From contig OY282608.1 in assembly GCA_958298945.1 (NCBI GenBank), forward strand, positions 78,850,806-78,914,805: a stretch of DNA of 64,000 nucleotides, in the 5' to 3' direction. The notes under the pieces were generated by a model, which had not been told where the DNA came from, ran no database searches, and worked only from the letters and a program-made list of their open reading frames with translations. The DNA comes from Atherix ibis. Its lineage: Eukaryota; Arthropoda; Insecta; Diptera; Athericidae. Position numbers and translations under genes: made by a program. This document shows positions 12,960 through 27,600 of the stretch, in pieces (position 1 is the first letter of the stretch; every line of letters starts with the position of its first letter).

Positions 12960-15785
12960 AAACCAGCAAACCAACAAACCAACAAGTCAACAAACCAACA
13001 AACCAACATGCCAACAAGCCAACAAACAAACAAACCAACAAACCAACAAACCAACAAACCAACAAGCCAACAAACCAAAAAAACCAACAAACGAACAAAC
13101 CAACAAACCAACAAACCAACAAACCAACAAACAAACAAACCAACAAACCAACAAACCAACAAACCAACAAACCAACAAACTAACAAACCAACAAACCAAC
13201 AAGCGATCAAACAAACAAACCAACAAACCAACAAACCAACAAACCAACAAACCAACAAACCAACAAGCCAACAAACCAAAAAACCAACAAACAAACAAAC
13301 CAACAAACCAACAAACCAACAAACAAACAAACAAACCAACAAACCAACAAACCAACAAACAAAAAAGCCAAAAAACCAACAAACCACCAAACCTACAAAC
13401 CAACAAACAAACAAACCAACAAACCAACAAACCAACAAACCAACAAACCAACAAAAAAACAAACCAACAAACAAACAAGCCAACAAACCAACATGCCAAC
13501 AAGCCAACAAACAAACAAACAAACCAACAAACCAACAAACCAACAAACGAACAAACCAACAAACCAAAAAACCAACAAACCAACAAACCAACAAACCAAC
13601 AAACCAACAAGCCAACAAACCAACAAACCAACAAACCAACAAACCAACAAACTAACAAACCAACAAGCCAACAAACTAACAAACCAACAAGTTAACAAAT
13701 CAACAAACCAAAAAACCAACAAACCAACAAACCAACAAACCAACAAACAAATAAACCAACAAACTAACAAACCAACAAACCAACAAACCAACAAACCAAC
13801 AAACCAACAAACTAACAAACCAACAAACCAACAAACCAACAAACCAACAAACCAACAAGCCAACAAACCAACAAACCAACAAGCCAACAAGCCAACAAAC
13901 CAAAAAACCAACAAACGAACAAACCAACAAACCAACAAAAAAACAAACCAACAAACCAACAAACCAACAAACCAACAAACCAACAAACCAACAAACCAAC
14001 AAACCAACAAACCAACAAACCAACAAACCAGCAAACCAACAAACCAGCAAACCAACAAACCAACAAGTCAACAAACCAACAAACCAACATGCCAACAAGC
14101 CAACAAACAAACAAACCAACAAACCAACAAACCAACAAACCAACAAGCCAACAAACCAAAAAAACCAACAAACGAACAAACCAACAAACCAACAAACCAA
14201 CAAACCAACAAACAAACAAACCAACAAACCAACAAACCAACAAACCAACAAACCAACAAACTAACAAACCAACAAACCAACAAGCGATCAAACAAACAAA
14301 CCAACAAACCAACAAACCAACAAACCAACAAACCAACAAACCAACAAGCCAACAAACCAAAAAACCAACAAACGAACAAACCAACAAACCAACAAACCAA
14401 TAAACCAACAAACCAACAAACCAACAAGCCAACAAACCAACAAACCAACATGCCAACAAGCCAACAAACAAACAAACAAACAAACCAACAAACTAACAAA
14501 CCAACAAGTTAACAAACCAACAAACCAATTAACCAACAAACCAACAAACAAATAAACCAATAAACCAACAAACCAACAAACCAACAAACCAACAAACCAA
14601 CAAACCAACAAACCAACAAACCAACAAACCAACAAACCAACAAACCAACAAACCAACAAACCAACAAACCAACAAACCAACAAACCAACAAACCAACAAA
14701 CCAGCAAACCAACAAACCAGCAAACCAACAAACCAACAAGTCAACAAACCAACAAACCAACATGCCAACAAGCCAACAAACAAACAAACCAACAAACCAA
14801 CAAACCAACAAACCAACAAGCCAACAAACCAAAAAAACCAACAAACGAACAAACCAACAAACCAACAAACCAACAAACCAACAAACAAACAAACCAACAA
14901 ACCAACAAACCAACAAACCAACAAACCAACAAACTAACAAACCAACAAACCAACAAGCGATCAAACAAACAAACCAACAAACCAACAAACCAACAAACCA
15001 ACAAACCAACAAACCAACAAGCCAACAAACCAAAAAACCAACAAACAAACAAACCAACAAACCAACAAACCAACAAACAAACAAACAAACCAACAAACCA
15101 ACAAACCAACAAACAAAAAAGCCAAAAAACCAACAAACCACCAAACCTACAAACCAACAAACAAACAAACCAACAAACCAACAAACCAACAAACCAACAA
15201 AAAAACAAACCAACAAACAAACAAGCCAACAAACCAACATGCCAACAAGCCAACAAACAAACAAACAAACCAACAAACCAACAAACCAACAAACGAACAA
15301 ACCAACAAACCAAAACACCAACAAACCAACAAACCAACAAACCAACAAACCAACAAGCCAACAAACCAACAAACCAACAAACCAACAAACCAACAAACTA
15401 ACAAACCAACAAGCCAACAAACTAACAAACCAACAAGTTAACAAATCAACAAACCAACAAACCAACAAACCAACAAACCAACAAACCAACAAACAAATAA
15501 ACCAACAAACTAACAAACCAACAAACCAACAAACCAACAAACCAACAAACCAACAAACCAACAAACTAACAAACCAACAAACCAACAAACCAACAAACCA
15601 ACAAACCAACAAGCCAACAAACCAACAAACCAACAAGCCAACAAGCCAACAAACCAAAAAACCAACAAACGAACAAACCAACAAACCAACAAAAAAACAA
15701 ACCAACAAACCAACAAACCAACAAACCAACAAACCAACAAACCAACAAACCAACAAACTAACCAACCAACCAACCAACAAACCAA
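12960..15785. repeat. Tandem higher-order repeat, about 1.75-kb offset
   Basis: About 12,960-14,030 and 14,714-15,780 share AAGTCAAC, the seven-A junction, GCGATC, CCACCAAACCTAC and AATTGG-free consensus spacing at offset 1,754. The offset falls to about 1,746, one octamer, at the AAGTTAAC near 13,690 and 15,436. The AAGTCAAC plus seven-A head of the unit is also present a third time at about 14,060-14,290. A further diverged copy lies at about 17,060-17,780. Confidence 0.75.
14565..14700. repeat. Homogeneous consensus tract, about 17 octamers
   Basis: Consecutive exact consensus units without a substitution, ending at a CCAGC variant. Such tracts mark recent local expansion or homogenisation within the array. 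Confidence 0.85.
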
Positions 15786-18700
15786 CAAGCCAACAAACCA
15801 ACAAACCAACATGCCAACAAGCCAACAAACAAACAAACCAACAAACAAACAAACCAACAAACCAACAAACCAACAAACCAACAAATCAACATGCCAACAA
15901 GCCAACAAACAAACGAACCAACAAACAAACAAACAAACAAACTAACAAACCAACAAACCAACAAACCAACAAACCAACAAACCAACAAACCAACAAGCCA
16001 ACAAACCAACAAACCAACATGCCAACAAGCCAACAAACAAACAAACAAACAAACCAACAAACCAACAAACCAACAAGCCTATAAACCAACAAACCAACAA
16101 ACCAACAAACCAACAAACTAACAAATCAACATGTTAACAAACCAACAAACCAACAAACCAACAAACCAACAAACCAACAAACCAACAAACAAATATACCA
16201 ACAAACCAACAAACCAACAAACCAACAAACCAACAAACCAACAAACCAAAAAGCCAACAAACCAACAAACAAACAATCCAACAAGCCAACAAACAAAAAA
16301 ACCAACAAACGAACAAACCAACACACCAACAAACTAACAAACCAACAAACCAACAAACCAACAAGCCAACAAACCAACAAACCAACATGCCAACAAGCCA
16401 ACAAACAAACAAACAAACAAACCAACAAACTAACAAACCAACAAGTTAACAAACCAACAAACCAACAAACCAACAAACCAACAAGCCAACAAACCAACAA
16501 ACCAACATGCCAACAAGCCAACAAACAAACAAACAAACAAACCAACAAACTAACAAACCAACAAGTTAACAAACCAACAAACCAACAAACCAACAAACCA
16601 ACAAACCAAAAAGCCAACAAACCAACAAACCAACAAGCCAACAAGCCAACAAATGAACAAACCAACAAACCAACAAACCAACAAACCAACAAACAAACAA
16701 ACCAATAAACCAAAAAGCCAACAAACCAACAAGCCAAGAAGCCAACAAACCAAAAAACCAACAAACGAACAAACCAACAAACCAACAAACCAATAAACCA
16801 ACAAACCAACAAACCAACAAGCCAACAAACCAACAAACCAACATGCCAACAAGCCAACAAACAAACAAACAAACAAACCAACAAACTAACAAACCAACAA
16901 ACCAATAAACCAACAAACCAACAAACAAATAAACCAATAAACCAACAAACCAACAAACCAACAAACCAACAAACCAACAAACCAACAAACCAACAAACCA
17001 ACAAACCAACAAACCAACAAACCAACAAACCAACAAACCAACAAACCAACAAACCAGCAAACCAACAAACCAGCAAACCAACAAACCAACAAGTCAACAA
17101 ACCAACAAACCAACATGCCAACAAGCCAACAAACAAACAAACCAACAAACCAACAAACCAACAAACCAACAAGCCAACAAACCAAAAAAACCAACAAACG
17201 AACAAACCAACAAACCAATAAACCAACAAACAAACAAACCAACAAACCAACAAACCAACAAACCAACAAACCAACAAACTAACAAACCAACAAACCAACA
17301 AGCGATCAAACAAACAAACCAACAAACCAACAAACCAACAAACCAACAAACCAACAAGCCAACAAACCAAAAAACCAACAAACAAACAAACCAACAAACC
17401 AACAAACCAACAAACAAACAAACAAACCAACAAACCAACAAACCAACAAACAAAAAAGCCAACAAACCAACAAACCACCAAACCAACAAACCAACAAACA
17501 AACAAACCAACAAACCAACAAACCAACAAACCAACAAACCAACAAAAAAACAAACCAACAAGCAAACAAGCCAACAAACCAACATGCCAACAAGCCAACA
17601 AACAAACAAACAAACCAACAAACCAACAAACCAACAAACGAACAAACCAACAAACCAAAAAACCAACAAACCAACAAACCAACAAACCAACAAACCAACA
17701 AGCCAACAAACCAACAAACCAACAAACCAACAAACCAACAAACTAACAAACCAACAAGCCAACAAACTAACAAACCAACAAGTTAACAAATCAACAAACC
17801 AACAAACCAACAAACCAACAAACCAACAAACAAATAAACCAACAAACCAACAAACCAACAAACCAACAAACCAATAAACCAACAAACCAAAAAACAAACA
17901 AACCAACAAACCAACAAACCAACAAACCAACAAACCAACAAGCCAACAAACCAACAAACCAACAAGCCAACAAGCCAACAAACCAAAAAACCAACAAACC
18001 AACAAACCAACAAACCAACAAACCAACAAACCAACAAACCAACAAACCAACAAACTAACAAACCAACAAACCAACACACCAACAAGCCAACAAACCAACA
18101 AACCAACATGCCAACAAGCCAACAAACAAACAAACCAACAAACAAACAAACCAACAAACCAACAAACCAACAAATCAACATGCCAACAAGCCAACAAACA
18201 AACAAACCAACAAACAAACAAACAAACAAACTAACAAACCAACAAACCAACAAACCAACAAACCAACAAACCAACAAGCCAACAAACCAACAAACCAACA
18301 TGCCAACAAGCCAACAAACAAACAAACAAACAAACCAACAAACCAACAAACCAACAAGCCAATAAACCAACAAACCAACAAACCAACAAACTAACAAATC
18401 AACATGTTAACAAACCAACAAACCAACAAACCAACAAACCAACAAACAAATATACCAACAAACCAACAAACCAACAAACCAACAAACCAACAAACCAACA
18501 AACCAAAAAGCCAACAAACCAACAAACAAACAATCCAAGAAGCCAACAAACCAAAAGACCAACAAACGAACAAACCAACACACCAACCAACCAACAAACC
18601 AACAAACCAACAAACCAACAAGCCAACAAACCAACAAACCAACATGCCAACAAGCCAACAAACAAACAAACAAACAAACCAACAAACTAACAAACCAACA

Positions 18701-19343
18701 AGTTAACAAACCAACAAACCAACAAACCAATAAACCAACAAACCAACAAACAAATAAACCAACAAACCAACAAACCAACAAACCAACAAACCAAAAAGCC
18801 AACAAACCAACAAACCAAAAAGCCAACAAGCCAACAAATGAACAAACCAACAAACCAACAAACCAACAAACCAACAAACAAACAAACCAATAAACCAAAA
18901 AGCCAACAAACCAACAAACCAACAAGCCAAGAAGCCAACAAACCAAAAAACCAACAAACGAACAAACCAACAAACCAACAAACCAATAAACCAACAAACC
19001 AACAAACCAACAAGCCAACAAACCAACAAACCAACATGCCAACAAGCCAACAAACAAACAAACAAACAAACCAACAAACTAACAAACCAACAAGTTAACA
19101 AACCAACAAACCAATAAACCAACAAACCAACAAACAAATAAACCAATAAACCAACAAACCAACAAACCAACAAACCAACAAACCAAAAAACCAACAAACC
19201 AACAAACCAACAAACCAACAAACCAACAAACCAACAAACCAACAAACCAACAAACCAACAAACCAGCAAACGAACAAACCAGCAAACCAACAAACCAACA
19301 AGTCAACAAACCAACAAACCAACATGCCAACAAGCCAACAAAC
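15786..19343. repeat. Mosaic array segment built of known variant blocks
   Basis: Octamers only. Markers in order: an ACTAACCAACCAACC variant near 15,758-15,775 at its left edge, GCCTATAAACC near 16,078, ACATGTTAAC (ATG at 16,131 and 18,404), AAATATACC near 16,192 and 18,448, AAGTCAAC with the seven-A junction near 17,092-17,190, GCGATC near 17,302, and CACACC variants. The 16,131 region matches 11,790 onward at offset 4,341. These are rearranged copies of blocks seen further left. Confidence 0.8.
16343..16582. repeat. 120-bp (15-octamer) tandem duplication
   Basis: CATG at 16,386 and 16,506 with the same following AAAC run, AACTAAC and AAGTTAAC. Third occurrence of this duplication in the window. 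Confidence 0.85.
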
Positions 19344-21335
19344 AAACAAACCAACAAACCAACAAGCCAACAAACCAAAAAACCAACAAACGAACAAACC
19401 AACAAACCAACAAACCAACAAACAAACAAACCAACAAACCAACAAACCAACAAACCAACAAACCAACAAACCAACAAACCAACAAACCAACAAACCAACA
19501 AGCCATCAAACAAACAAACCAACAAACCAACAAACCAACAAACCAACAAACCAACAAACCAATAAGCCAACAAACCAAAAAACCAACAAACAAACAAACC
19601 AACAAACCAACAAACCAACAAACAAACAAACAAACCAACAAACCAACAAACCAACAAACAAAAAAGCCAACAAACCAACAAACCACCAAACCAACAAACC
19701 AACAAACAAACAAACCAACAAACCAACAAACCAACAAACCAACAAAAAAACAAACCAACAAACAAACAAGCCAACAAACCAACATGCCAACAAGCCAACA
19801 AACAAACAAACAAACCAACAAACCAACAAACCAACAAACGAGCAAACCAACAAACCAAAAAACCAACAAACCAACAAACCAACAAACCAACAAACCAACA
19901 AGCCAACAAACCAACAAACCAACAAGCCAACAAGCCAACAAACCAAAAAACCAAAAAACCAACAAACTAACAAACCAACAAACCAACAAACCAACACACC
20001 AACAAACAAACAAACCAACAAACCAACAAACCAACAAACCAACAAACCAACAAACCAACAAACCAACAAGCCAACAAACCAACAAACCAACATGCCAACA
20101 AACCAACAAACCAACAAGCTAACCAACCAACAAACCAACATGCCAACAAACCAACAAACCAACAAACCAACAAGCCAACAAACCAACAAACCAACATGCC
20201 AACAAGCCAACAAACAAACAAACAAACAAACCAACAAACCAACAAACCAACAAGCCAACAAACCAACAAACCAACAAACCAACAAACTAACAAACCAACA
20301 AACCAACAAACTAACAAACCAACAAGTTAACAAATCAGCAAACCAACAAACCAACAAACCAACAAACCAACAAACAAATAAACCAACAAACCAACAAACC
20401 AACAAACCAACATACCAACAAACCAACAAACCAAAAAACAAATAAACCAACAAACCAACAAACCAACAAACCAACAAAAAAACAAACCAACAAACCAACA
20501 AACCAACAAACCAACAAACCAACAAACCAACAAACCAACAAACCAACAAACTAACAAACCAACAAACCAACACACCAACAAGCCAACAAACCAACAAGCC
20601 AACATGCCAACAAGCCAACAAACAAACAAACCAACAAACCAACAAACCAACAAACCAACAAACCAACAAACCAACAAACCAACAAACCAACAAACCAACA
20701 AACCAACAAACCAACAAACCAACAAACCAACAAACCAACAAACCAACAAACCAACAAACCAACAAACCAACTAGCCAACAAACCAACAAACCAACATGCC
20801 AACAAGTCAACAAACAAACAAACCAAAAAACCAACAAACCGACAAACTAACAAACCAACAAACCAACAAACCAACAAACCAACAACCCAACAAACCAACA
20901 AACCAACAAGCCAACAAGCCAACAAACCAAAAAACCAAAAAACCAACAAACTAACAAACCAACAAACCAACAAACCAACACACCAACAAACAAACAAACC
21001 AACAAACCAACAAACCAACAAACCAACAAACCAACAAACCAACAAACCAACAAGCCAACAAACCAACAAACCAACATGCCAACAAACCAACAAACCAACA
21101 AGCTAACCAACCAACAAACCAACATGCCAACAAACCAACAAACCAACAAACCAACAAGCCAACAAACCAACAAACCAACATGCCAACAAGCCAACAAACA
21201 AACAAACAAACAAACCAACAAACCAACAAACCAACAAGCCAATAAACCAACAAACCAACAAACCAACAAACTAACAAATCAAGAAGTTAACAAACCAACA
21301 AACAAACAAACCAAAAAGCCAACAAACCAACAAAC
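19344..21335. repeat. Higher-order repeat, 1,992-bp (249-octamer) offset, copy A
   Basis: Matches 21,336-23,327 at a constant 1,992-bp offset. Shared markers include CGAGCAAACC (near 19,839 and 21,831), repeated ACATGCCAACAAACC without the usual AAGCC partner (near 20,092 and 22,084), AGCTAACCAACC (near 20,117 and 22,109), ACATACC (near 20,410 and 22,402), AACTAGCC (near 20,768 and 22,760) and ACCGACAAAC (near 20,838 and 22,830). 1,992 is an exact multiple of 8, so the whole unit is phase-neutral. Copy A reads AACTAAC-AAACC-AACAAACC near 20,285-20,310 where copy B has an AAGCC, one of few substitutions. Confidence 0.88.
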
Positions 21336-23327
21336 CAACAAGCCAATAAACCAACAAGCCAACAAACCAAAAAACCAACAAACGAACAAACCAACAAACC
21401 AACAAACCAACAAACAAACAAACCAACAAACCAACAAACCAACAAACCAACAAACCAACAAACCAACAAACCAACAAACCAACAAACCAACAAGCCATCA
21501 AACAAACAAACCAACAAACCAACAAACCAACAAACCAACAAACCAACAAACCAATAAGCCAACAAACCAAAAAACCAACAAACAAACAAACCAACAAACC
21601 AACAAACCAACAAACAAACAAACAAACCAACAAACCAACAAACCAACAAACAAAAAAGCCAACAAACCAACAAACCACCAAACCAACAAACCAACAAACA
21701 AACAAACCAACAAACCAACAAACCAACAAACCAACAAAAAAACAAACCAACAAACAAACAAGCCAACAAACCAACATGCCAACAAGCCAACAAACAAACA
21801 AACAAACCAACAAACCAACAAACCAACAAACGAGCAAACCAACAAACCAAAAAACCAACAAACCAACAAACCAACAAACCAACAAACCAACAAGCCAACA
21901 AACCAACAAACCAACAAGCCAACAAGCCAACAAACCAAAAAACCAAAAAACCAACAAACTAACAAACCAACAAACCAACAAACCAACACACCAACAAACA
22001 AACAAACCAACAAACCAACAAACCAACAAACCAACAAACCAACAAACCAACAAACCAACAAGCCAACAAACCAACAAACCAACATGCCAACAAACCAACA
22101 AACCAACAAGCTAACCAACCAACAAACCAACATGCCAACAAACCAACAAACCAACAAACCAACAAGCCAACAAACCAACAAACCAACATGCCAACAAGCC
22201 AACAAACAAACAAACAAACAAACCAACAAACCAACAAACCAACAAGCCAACAAACCAACAAACCAACAAACCAACAAACTAACAAACCAACAAGCCAACA
22301 AACTAACAAACCAACAAGTTAACAAATCAGCAAACCAACAAACCAACAAACCAACAAACCAACAAACAAATAAACCAACAAACCAACAAACCAACAAACC
22401 AACATACCAACAAACCAACAAACCAAAAAACAAATAAACCAACAAACCAACAAACCAACAAACCAACAAAAAAACAAACCAACAAACCAACAAACCAACA
22501 AACCAACAAACCAACAAACCAACAAACCAACAAACCAACAAACTAACAAACCAACAAACCAACACACCAACAAGCCAACAAACCAACAAGCCAACATGCC
22601 AACAAGCCAACAAACAAACAAACCAACAAACCAACAAACCAACAAACCAACAAACCAACAAACCAACAAACCAACAAACCAACAAACCAACAAACCAACA
22701 AACCAACAAACCAACAAACCAACAAACCAACAAACCAACAAACCAACAAACCAACAAACCAACTAGCCAACAAACCAACAAACCAACATGCCAACAAGTC
22801 AACAAACAAACAAACCAAAAAACCAACAAACCGACAAACTAACAAACCAACAAACCAACAAACCAACAAACCAACAACCCAACAAACCAACAAACCAACA
22901 AGCCAACAAGCCAACAAACCAAAAAACCAAAAAACCAACAAACTAACAAACCAACAAACCAACAAACCAACACACCAACAAACAAACAAACCAACAAACC
23001 AACAAACCAACAAACCAACAAACCAACAAACCAACAAACCAACAAGCCAACAAACCAACAAACCAACATGCCAACAAACCAACAAACCAACAAGCTAACC
23101 AACCAACAAACCAACATGCCAACAAACCAACAAACCAACAAACCAACAAGCCAACAAACCAACAAACCAACATGCCAACAAGCCAACAAACAAACAAACA
23201 AACAAACCAACAAACCAACAAACCAACAAGCCAATAAACCAACAAACCAACAAACCAACAAACTAACAAATCAAGAAGTTAACAAACCAACAAACAAACA
23301 AACCAAAAAGCCAACAAACCAACAAAC
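21336..23327. repeat. Higher-order repeat, 1,992-bp offset, copy B
   Basis: Near-identical to 19,344-21,335. The right edge is fixed by the shared AATCAAGAAGTTAAC block (near 21,278 and 23,270), after which the two copies diverge at about 21,335 and 23,327. Confidence 0.88.
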
Positions 23328-23654
23328 AAACAATCCAACAAGCCAACAAACCAAAAAACCAACAAACGAACAAACCAACACACCAACAAACCAACAAACC
23401 AACAAACCAACCAACCAACAAGCCAACAAACCAACAAACCAACATGCCAACAAGCCAACAAACAAACAAACAAACAAACCAACAAACTAACAAACCAACA
23501 AGTTAACAAACCAACAAACCAACAAACCAATAAACCAACAAACCAACAAACAAATAAACCAACAAACCAACAAACCAACAAACCAACAAACCAAAAAGCC
23601 AACAAACCAAAAAACCAACAAGCCAACAAGCCAACAAATGAACAAACCAACAAA

Positions 23655-24415
23655 CCAACAAACTAACAAACCAACAAACCAACACACCAACAAGCCAACA
23701 AACCAACAAACCAACATGCCAACAAGCCAACAAACAAACAAACCAACAAACCAACAAACCAACAAACCAACAAACCAACAAACCAACAAACCAACAAACC
23801 AACAAACCAACAAACCAACAAACCAACAAACCAACAAACCAACAAACCAACAAACCAACAAACCAACAAACCAACAAACCAACAAACCAACAAACCAACT
23901 AGCCAACAAACCAACAAACCAACATGCCAACAAGTCAACAAACAAACAAACCAAAAAACCAACAAACCGACAAACTAACAAACCAACAAACCAACAAACC
24001 AACAAACCAACAACCCAACAAACCAACAAACCAACAAGCCAACAAGCCAACAAACCAAAAAACCAAAAAACCAACAAAATAACAAACCAACAAACCAACA
24101 AACCAACACACCAACAAACAAACAAACCAACAAACCAACAAACCAACAAACCAACAAACCAACAAACCAACAAACCAACAAGCCAACAAACCAACAAACC
24201 AACATGCCAACAAACCAACAAAACAACAAGCTAACCAACCAACAAACCAACATGCCAACAAACCAACAAACCAACAAACCAACAAGCCAACAAACCAACA
24301 AACCAACATGCCAACAAGCCAACAAACAAACAAACAAACAAACCAACAAACCAACAAACCAACAAGCCAATAAACCAACAAACCAACAAACTAACAAATC
24401 AAGAAGTTAACAAAC
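23655..24415. repeat. Partial third copy of the 1,992-bp unit (its last third)
   Basis: Repeats the section from about 22,535 to 23,280. The offset is 1,120 at its left (AACTAAC 22,541 and 23,661; AACACACC 22,561 and 23,681) and 1,136 to its right (CATG 22,787 and 23,923). This copy therefore gained 16 bp, two octamers, inside its homogeneous tract. It carries private C-to-A changes near 24,079 (AAATAAC for AACTAAC) and 24,222 (AAACAAC). It ends with the AATCAAGAAGTTAAC block near 24,400. Confidence 0.82.
23737..23899. repeat. Homogeneous consensus tract, about 20 octamers
   Basis: Unbroken consensus repeats up to the AACTAGCC variant. The two parental tracts, at about 20,632-20,769 and 22,624-22,761, are shorter by two octamers, so this is the site of length change between the copies. 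Confidence 0.85.
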
Positions 24416-25239
24416 CAACAAACCAACAAACCAACAAACCAACAAACCAACAAACAAATAAACCAACAAACCAACAAACCAACAAACCAACAAACCAACA
24501 AACCAACAAACCAACAAACCAACAAACCAAAAAGCCAACAAACCAACAAACAAACAATCCAACAAGCCAACAAACCAAAAAACCAACAAACGAACAAACC
24601 AACACACCAACAAACCAACAAACCAACAAACCAACAAACCAACAAGCCAACAAACCAACAAACCAACATGCCAACAAGCCAACAAACAAACAAACAAACA
24701 AACCAACAAACTAACAAACCAACAAGTTAACAAACCAACAAACCAACAAACCAATAAACCAACAAACCAACAAACAAATAAACCAACAAACCAACAAACC
24801 AACAAACCAACAAACCAAAAAGCCAACAAACCAACAAACCAACAAGCCAACAAGCCAACAAATGAACAAACCAACAAACCAACAAACCAACAAACAAACA
24901 AACCAACAAACCAAAAAGCCAACAAACCAACAAACCAACAAGCCAAGAAGCCAACAAACCAAAAAACCAACAAACGAACAAACGAACAAACCAACAAACC
25001 AACAAACCAATAAACCAACAAACCAACAAACCAACAAGCCAACAAACCAACAAACCAACATGCCAACAAGCCAACAAACAAACAAACAAACAAACCAACA
25101 AACTAGCAAACCAACAAGTTAACAAACCAAAAAACCAACAAACGAACAAACCAACAAACCAACGAACCAACAAACAAACAAACCAACATACCAACAAACG
25201 AACAAACCAACAAACCAACAAACCAACAAGCCAACAAAC
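24416..25239. repeat. Last part of the left domain
   Basis: Octamers with AACAATCC, CACACC (near 24,603) and AAATGAAC (near 24,860) markers typical of the left domain. It ends just before the first CACGCG variant at 25,251. I see no unique sequence at the domain boundary. Confidence 0.78.
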
Positions 25240-27600
25240 CAACAAACCAACACGCGAACAAGCCAACAAACAAACAAAACAACATGCCAACAAGCCAACA
25301 AACAAACAAACCAAAAATCGAACAAACCAACAAACCAACAAACCAACAAACCAACAAACCAACAAACCAACAAACCAACAAACCAACAAACCAACAAGCC
25401 AACAAACCAACAAAACAACAAGCCAACAAGCCAACAAACCAAAAAACCAATAAACCAACAAACGAACACACCAACAAACCAACAAACCAACAAACAAACA
25501 AACCAACAAACCAACCCACCAAGAAACCAACAAACCAACAAACCAACGAACCAACAAACTAACAAACCAACAAGCCAACAAACCACCAAATCAACATGCC
25601 AACAAGCCAACAAACAAACAAACCAACAAACAAACAAACAAACAAACCAACAAACCTCCAAACCAACAAACCAACAAACCAACAAACCAACAAACCAACA
25701 AACCAACAAACCAACAAACCAACAAGCCAACAAACCAACAAACCAACATGCCAACAAGCCAACAAACAAACAAACAAACAAACTAACAAACCAACAAACC
25801 AACAAGCCAATAAACCAACAAACCAACAAACCCACAAACTAACAAATCAGCAAGTTAACAAATCAACAAACTAACAAACCAACAAACAACAAACCAACAA
25901 ACAAATAAACCAACAAACCAACAAACCAACAAACCAACAAACCAAAAAACCAACAAACCAACAAACCAGCAAACCAAAAAGCCAACAAACCAACAAACAA
26001 ACAATCCAACAAGCCAACAAACCAAAAAACCAACAAACGAACAAACCAACATACCAACAAACCAACAAACCAACAAACCAACAAGCCAACAAACCAACAA
26101 ACCAACATGCCAACAAGCCAACAAACAAACAAACAAACAAACCAACAAACTAACAAACCAACAAGCTAACAAACCAACAAACCAATAAACCAACAAACCA
26201 ACAAACAAATAAACCAACAAACCAACAAACCAACAAACCAACAAACCAACAAACCAACAAACCAACAAACCAACAAACCAACAAACCAACAAACCAACAA
26301 ACCAACAAACCAGCAAACCAACAAACCAACAAACCAACAAACCAACAAGCCAACAAACCAACAAACCAACATGCCAACAAGCCAACAAACAAACAAACCA
26401 ACAAACCAACAAACCAACAAAACAACAAGCCAACAAAACAAAAAACCAACAAACGAACAAACCAACAAACCAACAAACCAACAAACAAACAAACCAACAA
26501 ACCAACAAACCAACAAACCAACAAACCAACAAACCAACAAACCAACAAACGAACAAACCAACAAACCAACAAACAAACAAACCGACCCACCAACAAACCA
26601 ACAAACCAACAAACGAACAAACCAACAAACCAACAAACAAACAAACCAACAAACCGACCCACCAACAAACCAACAAACCAACAAACGAACAAACCAACAA
26701 ACCAACAAACAAACAAACCAACAAACCAAAAAGCCAACAAACCAACAAACCAACAAGCCAAGAAGCCAACAAACCAAAAAACCAACAAACGAACAAACCA
26801 ACAAACCAACAAACCAATAAACCAACAAACCAACAAACCAACAAGCCAACAAACCAACAAACCAACATGCCAACAAGCCAACAAGCAAACAAACAAATAA
26901 ACCAACAAACTAACAAACCAACAAGTTAACAAACCAACAAACCAATAAACCAATAAACCAACAAACCAACAAACAAATAAACCAACAAACCAACAAACCA
27001 ACAAACCAACAAACCAACAAACCAACAAACCAACAAACCAACAAACCAACAAACCAACAAACCAACAAACCAGCAAACCAACAAACCAACAAACCAACAA
27101 ACCAACAAGCCAACAAACCAACAAACCAACATGCCAACAAGCCAACAAACAAACAAACCAACAAACCAACAAACCAACAAACCAACAAACCAACAAACCA
27201 ACAAACCAACAAGCCAACAAACAAACAAACCAACAAACCAACAAAACAACAAACCAACAAATTAACAAACAAACAAGCCAACAAACCGAAAAACCAACAA
27301 ACGAACAAACCAACAAACCAACAAACCAACAAACAAACAAACAAACCAACAAATCAACAAACCAACAAACCAACTAGCCAACAAACAAATAAACCAACAA
27401 ACCAACAAACCAACAAACCAACATACCAACAAGCCAACAAACCAACAAACCAATACGCCAACAAGCCAACAAACAAACAAAACAACAAGCCAACAAACTA
27501 ACAAACCAAAAATCGAACAAACCAACAAACCAACAAACCAACAAACCAACAAACCAACAAACCAACAAACCAACAAACCAACAAACCAACAAGCCAACAA
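25240..27600. repeat. CACGCG-type higher-order repeat, copy 1
   Basis: Starts with CACGCG at 25,251 and matches the block starting at 27,614 at offset 2,363 (CATG 25,283 and 27,646; 26,106 and 28,469; 26,866 and 29,229), with a local drop to 2,347 at 26,370 and 28,717. Middle-domain markers CCAAAAATCGAAC, CCACCAAGAAACC and ACCGACCCACC begin here. An out-of-phase AAACAACAAACC junction lies near 25,884-25,894. Confidence 0.78.
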
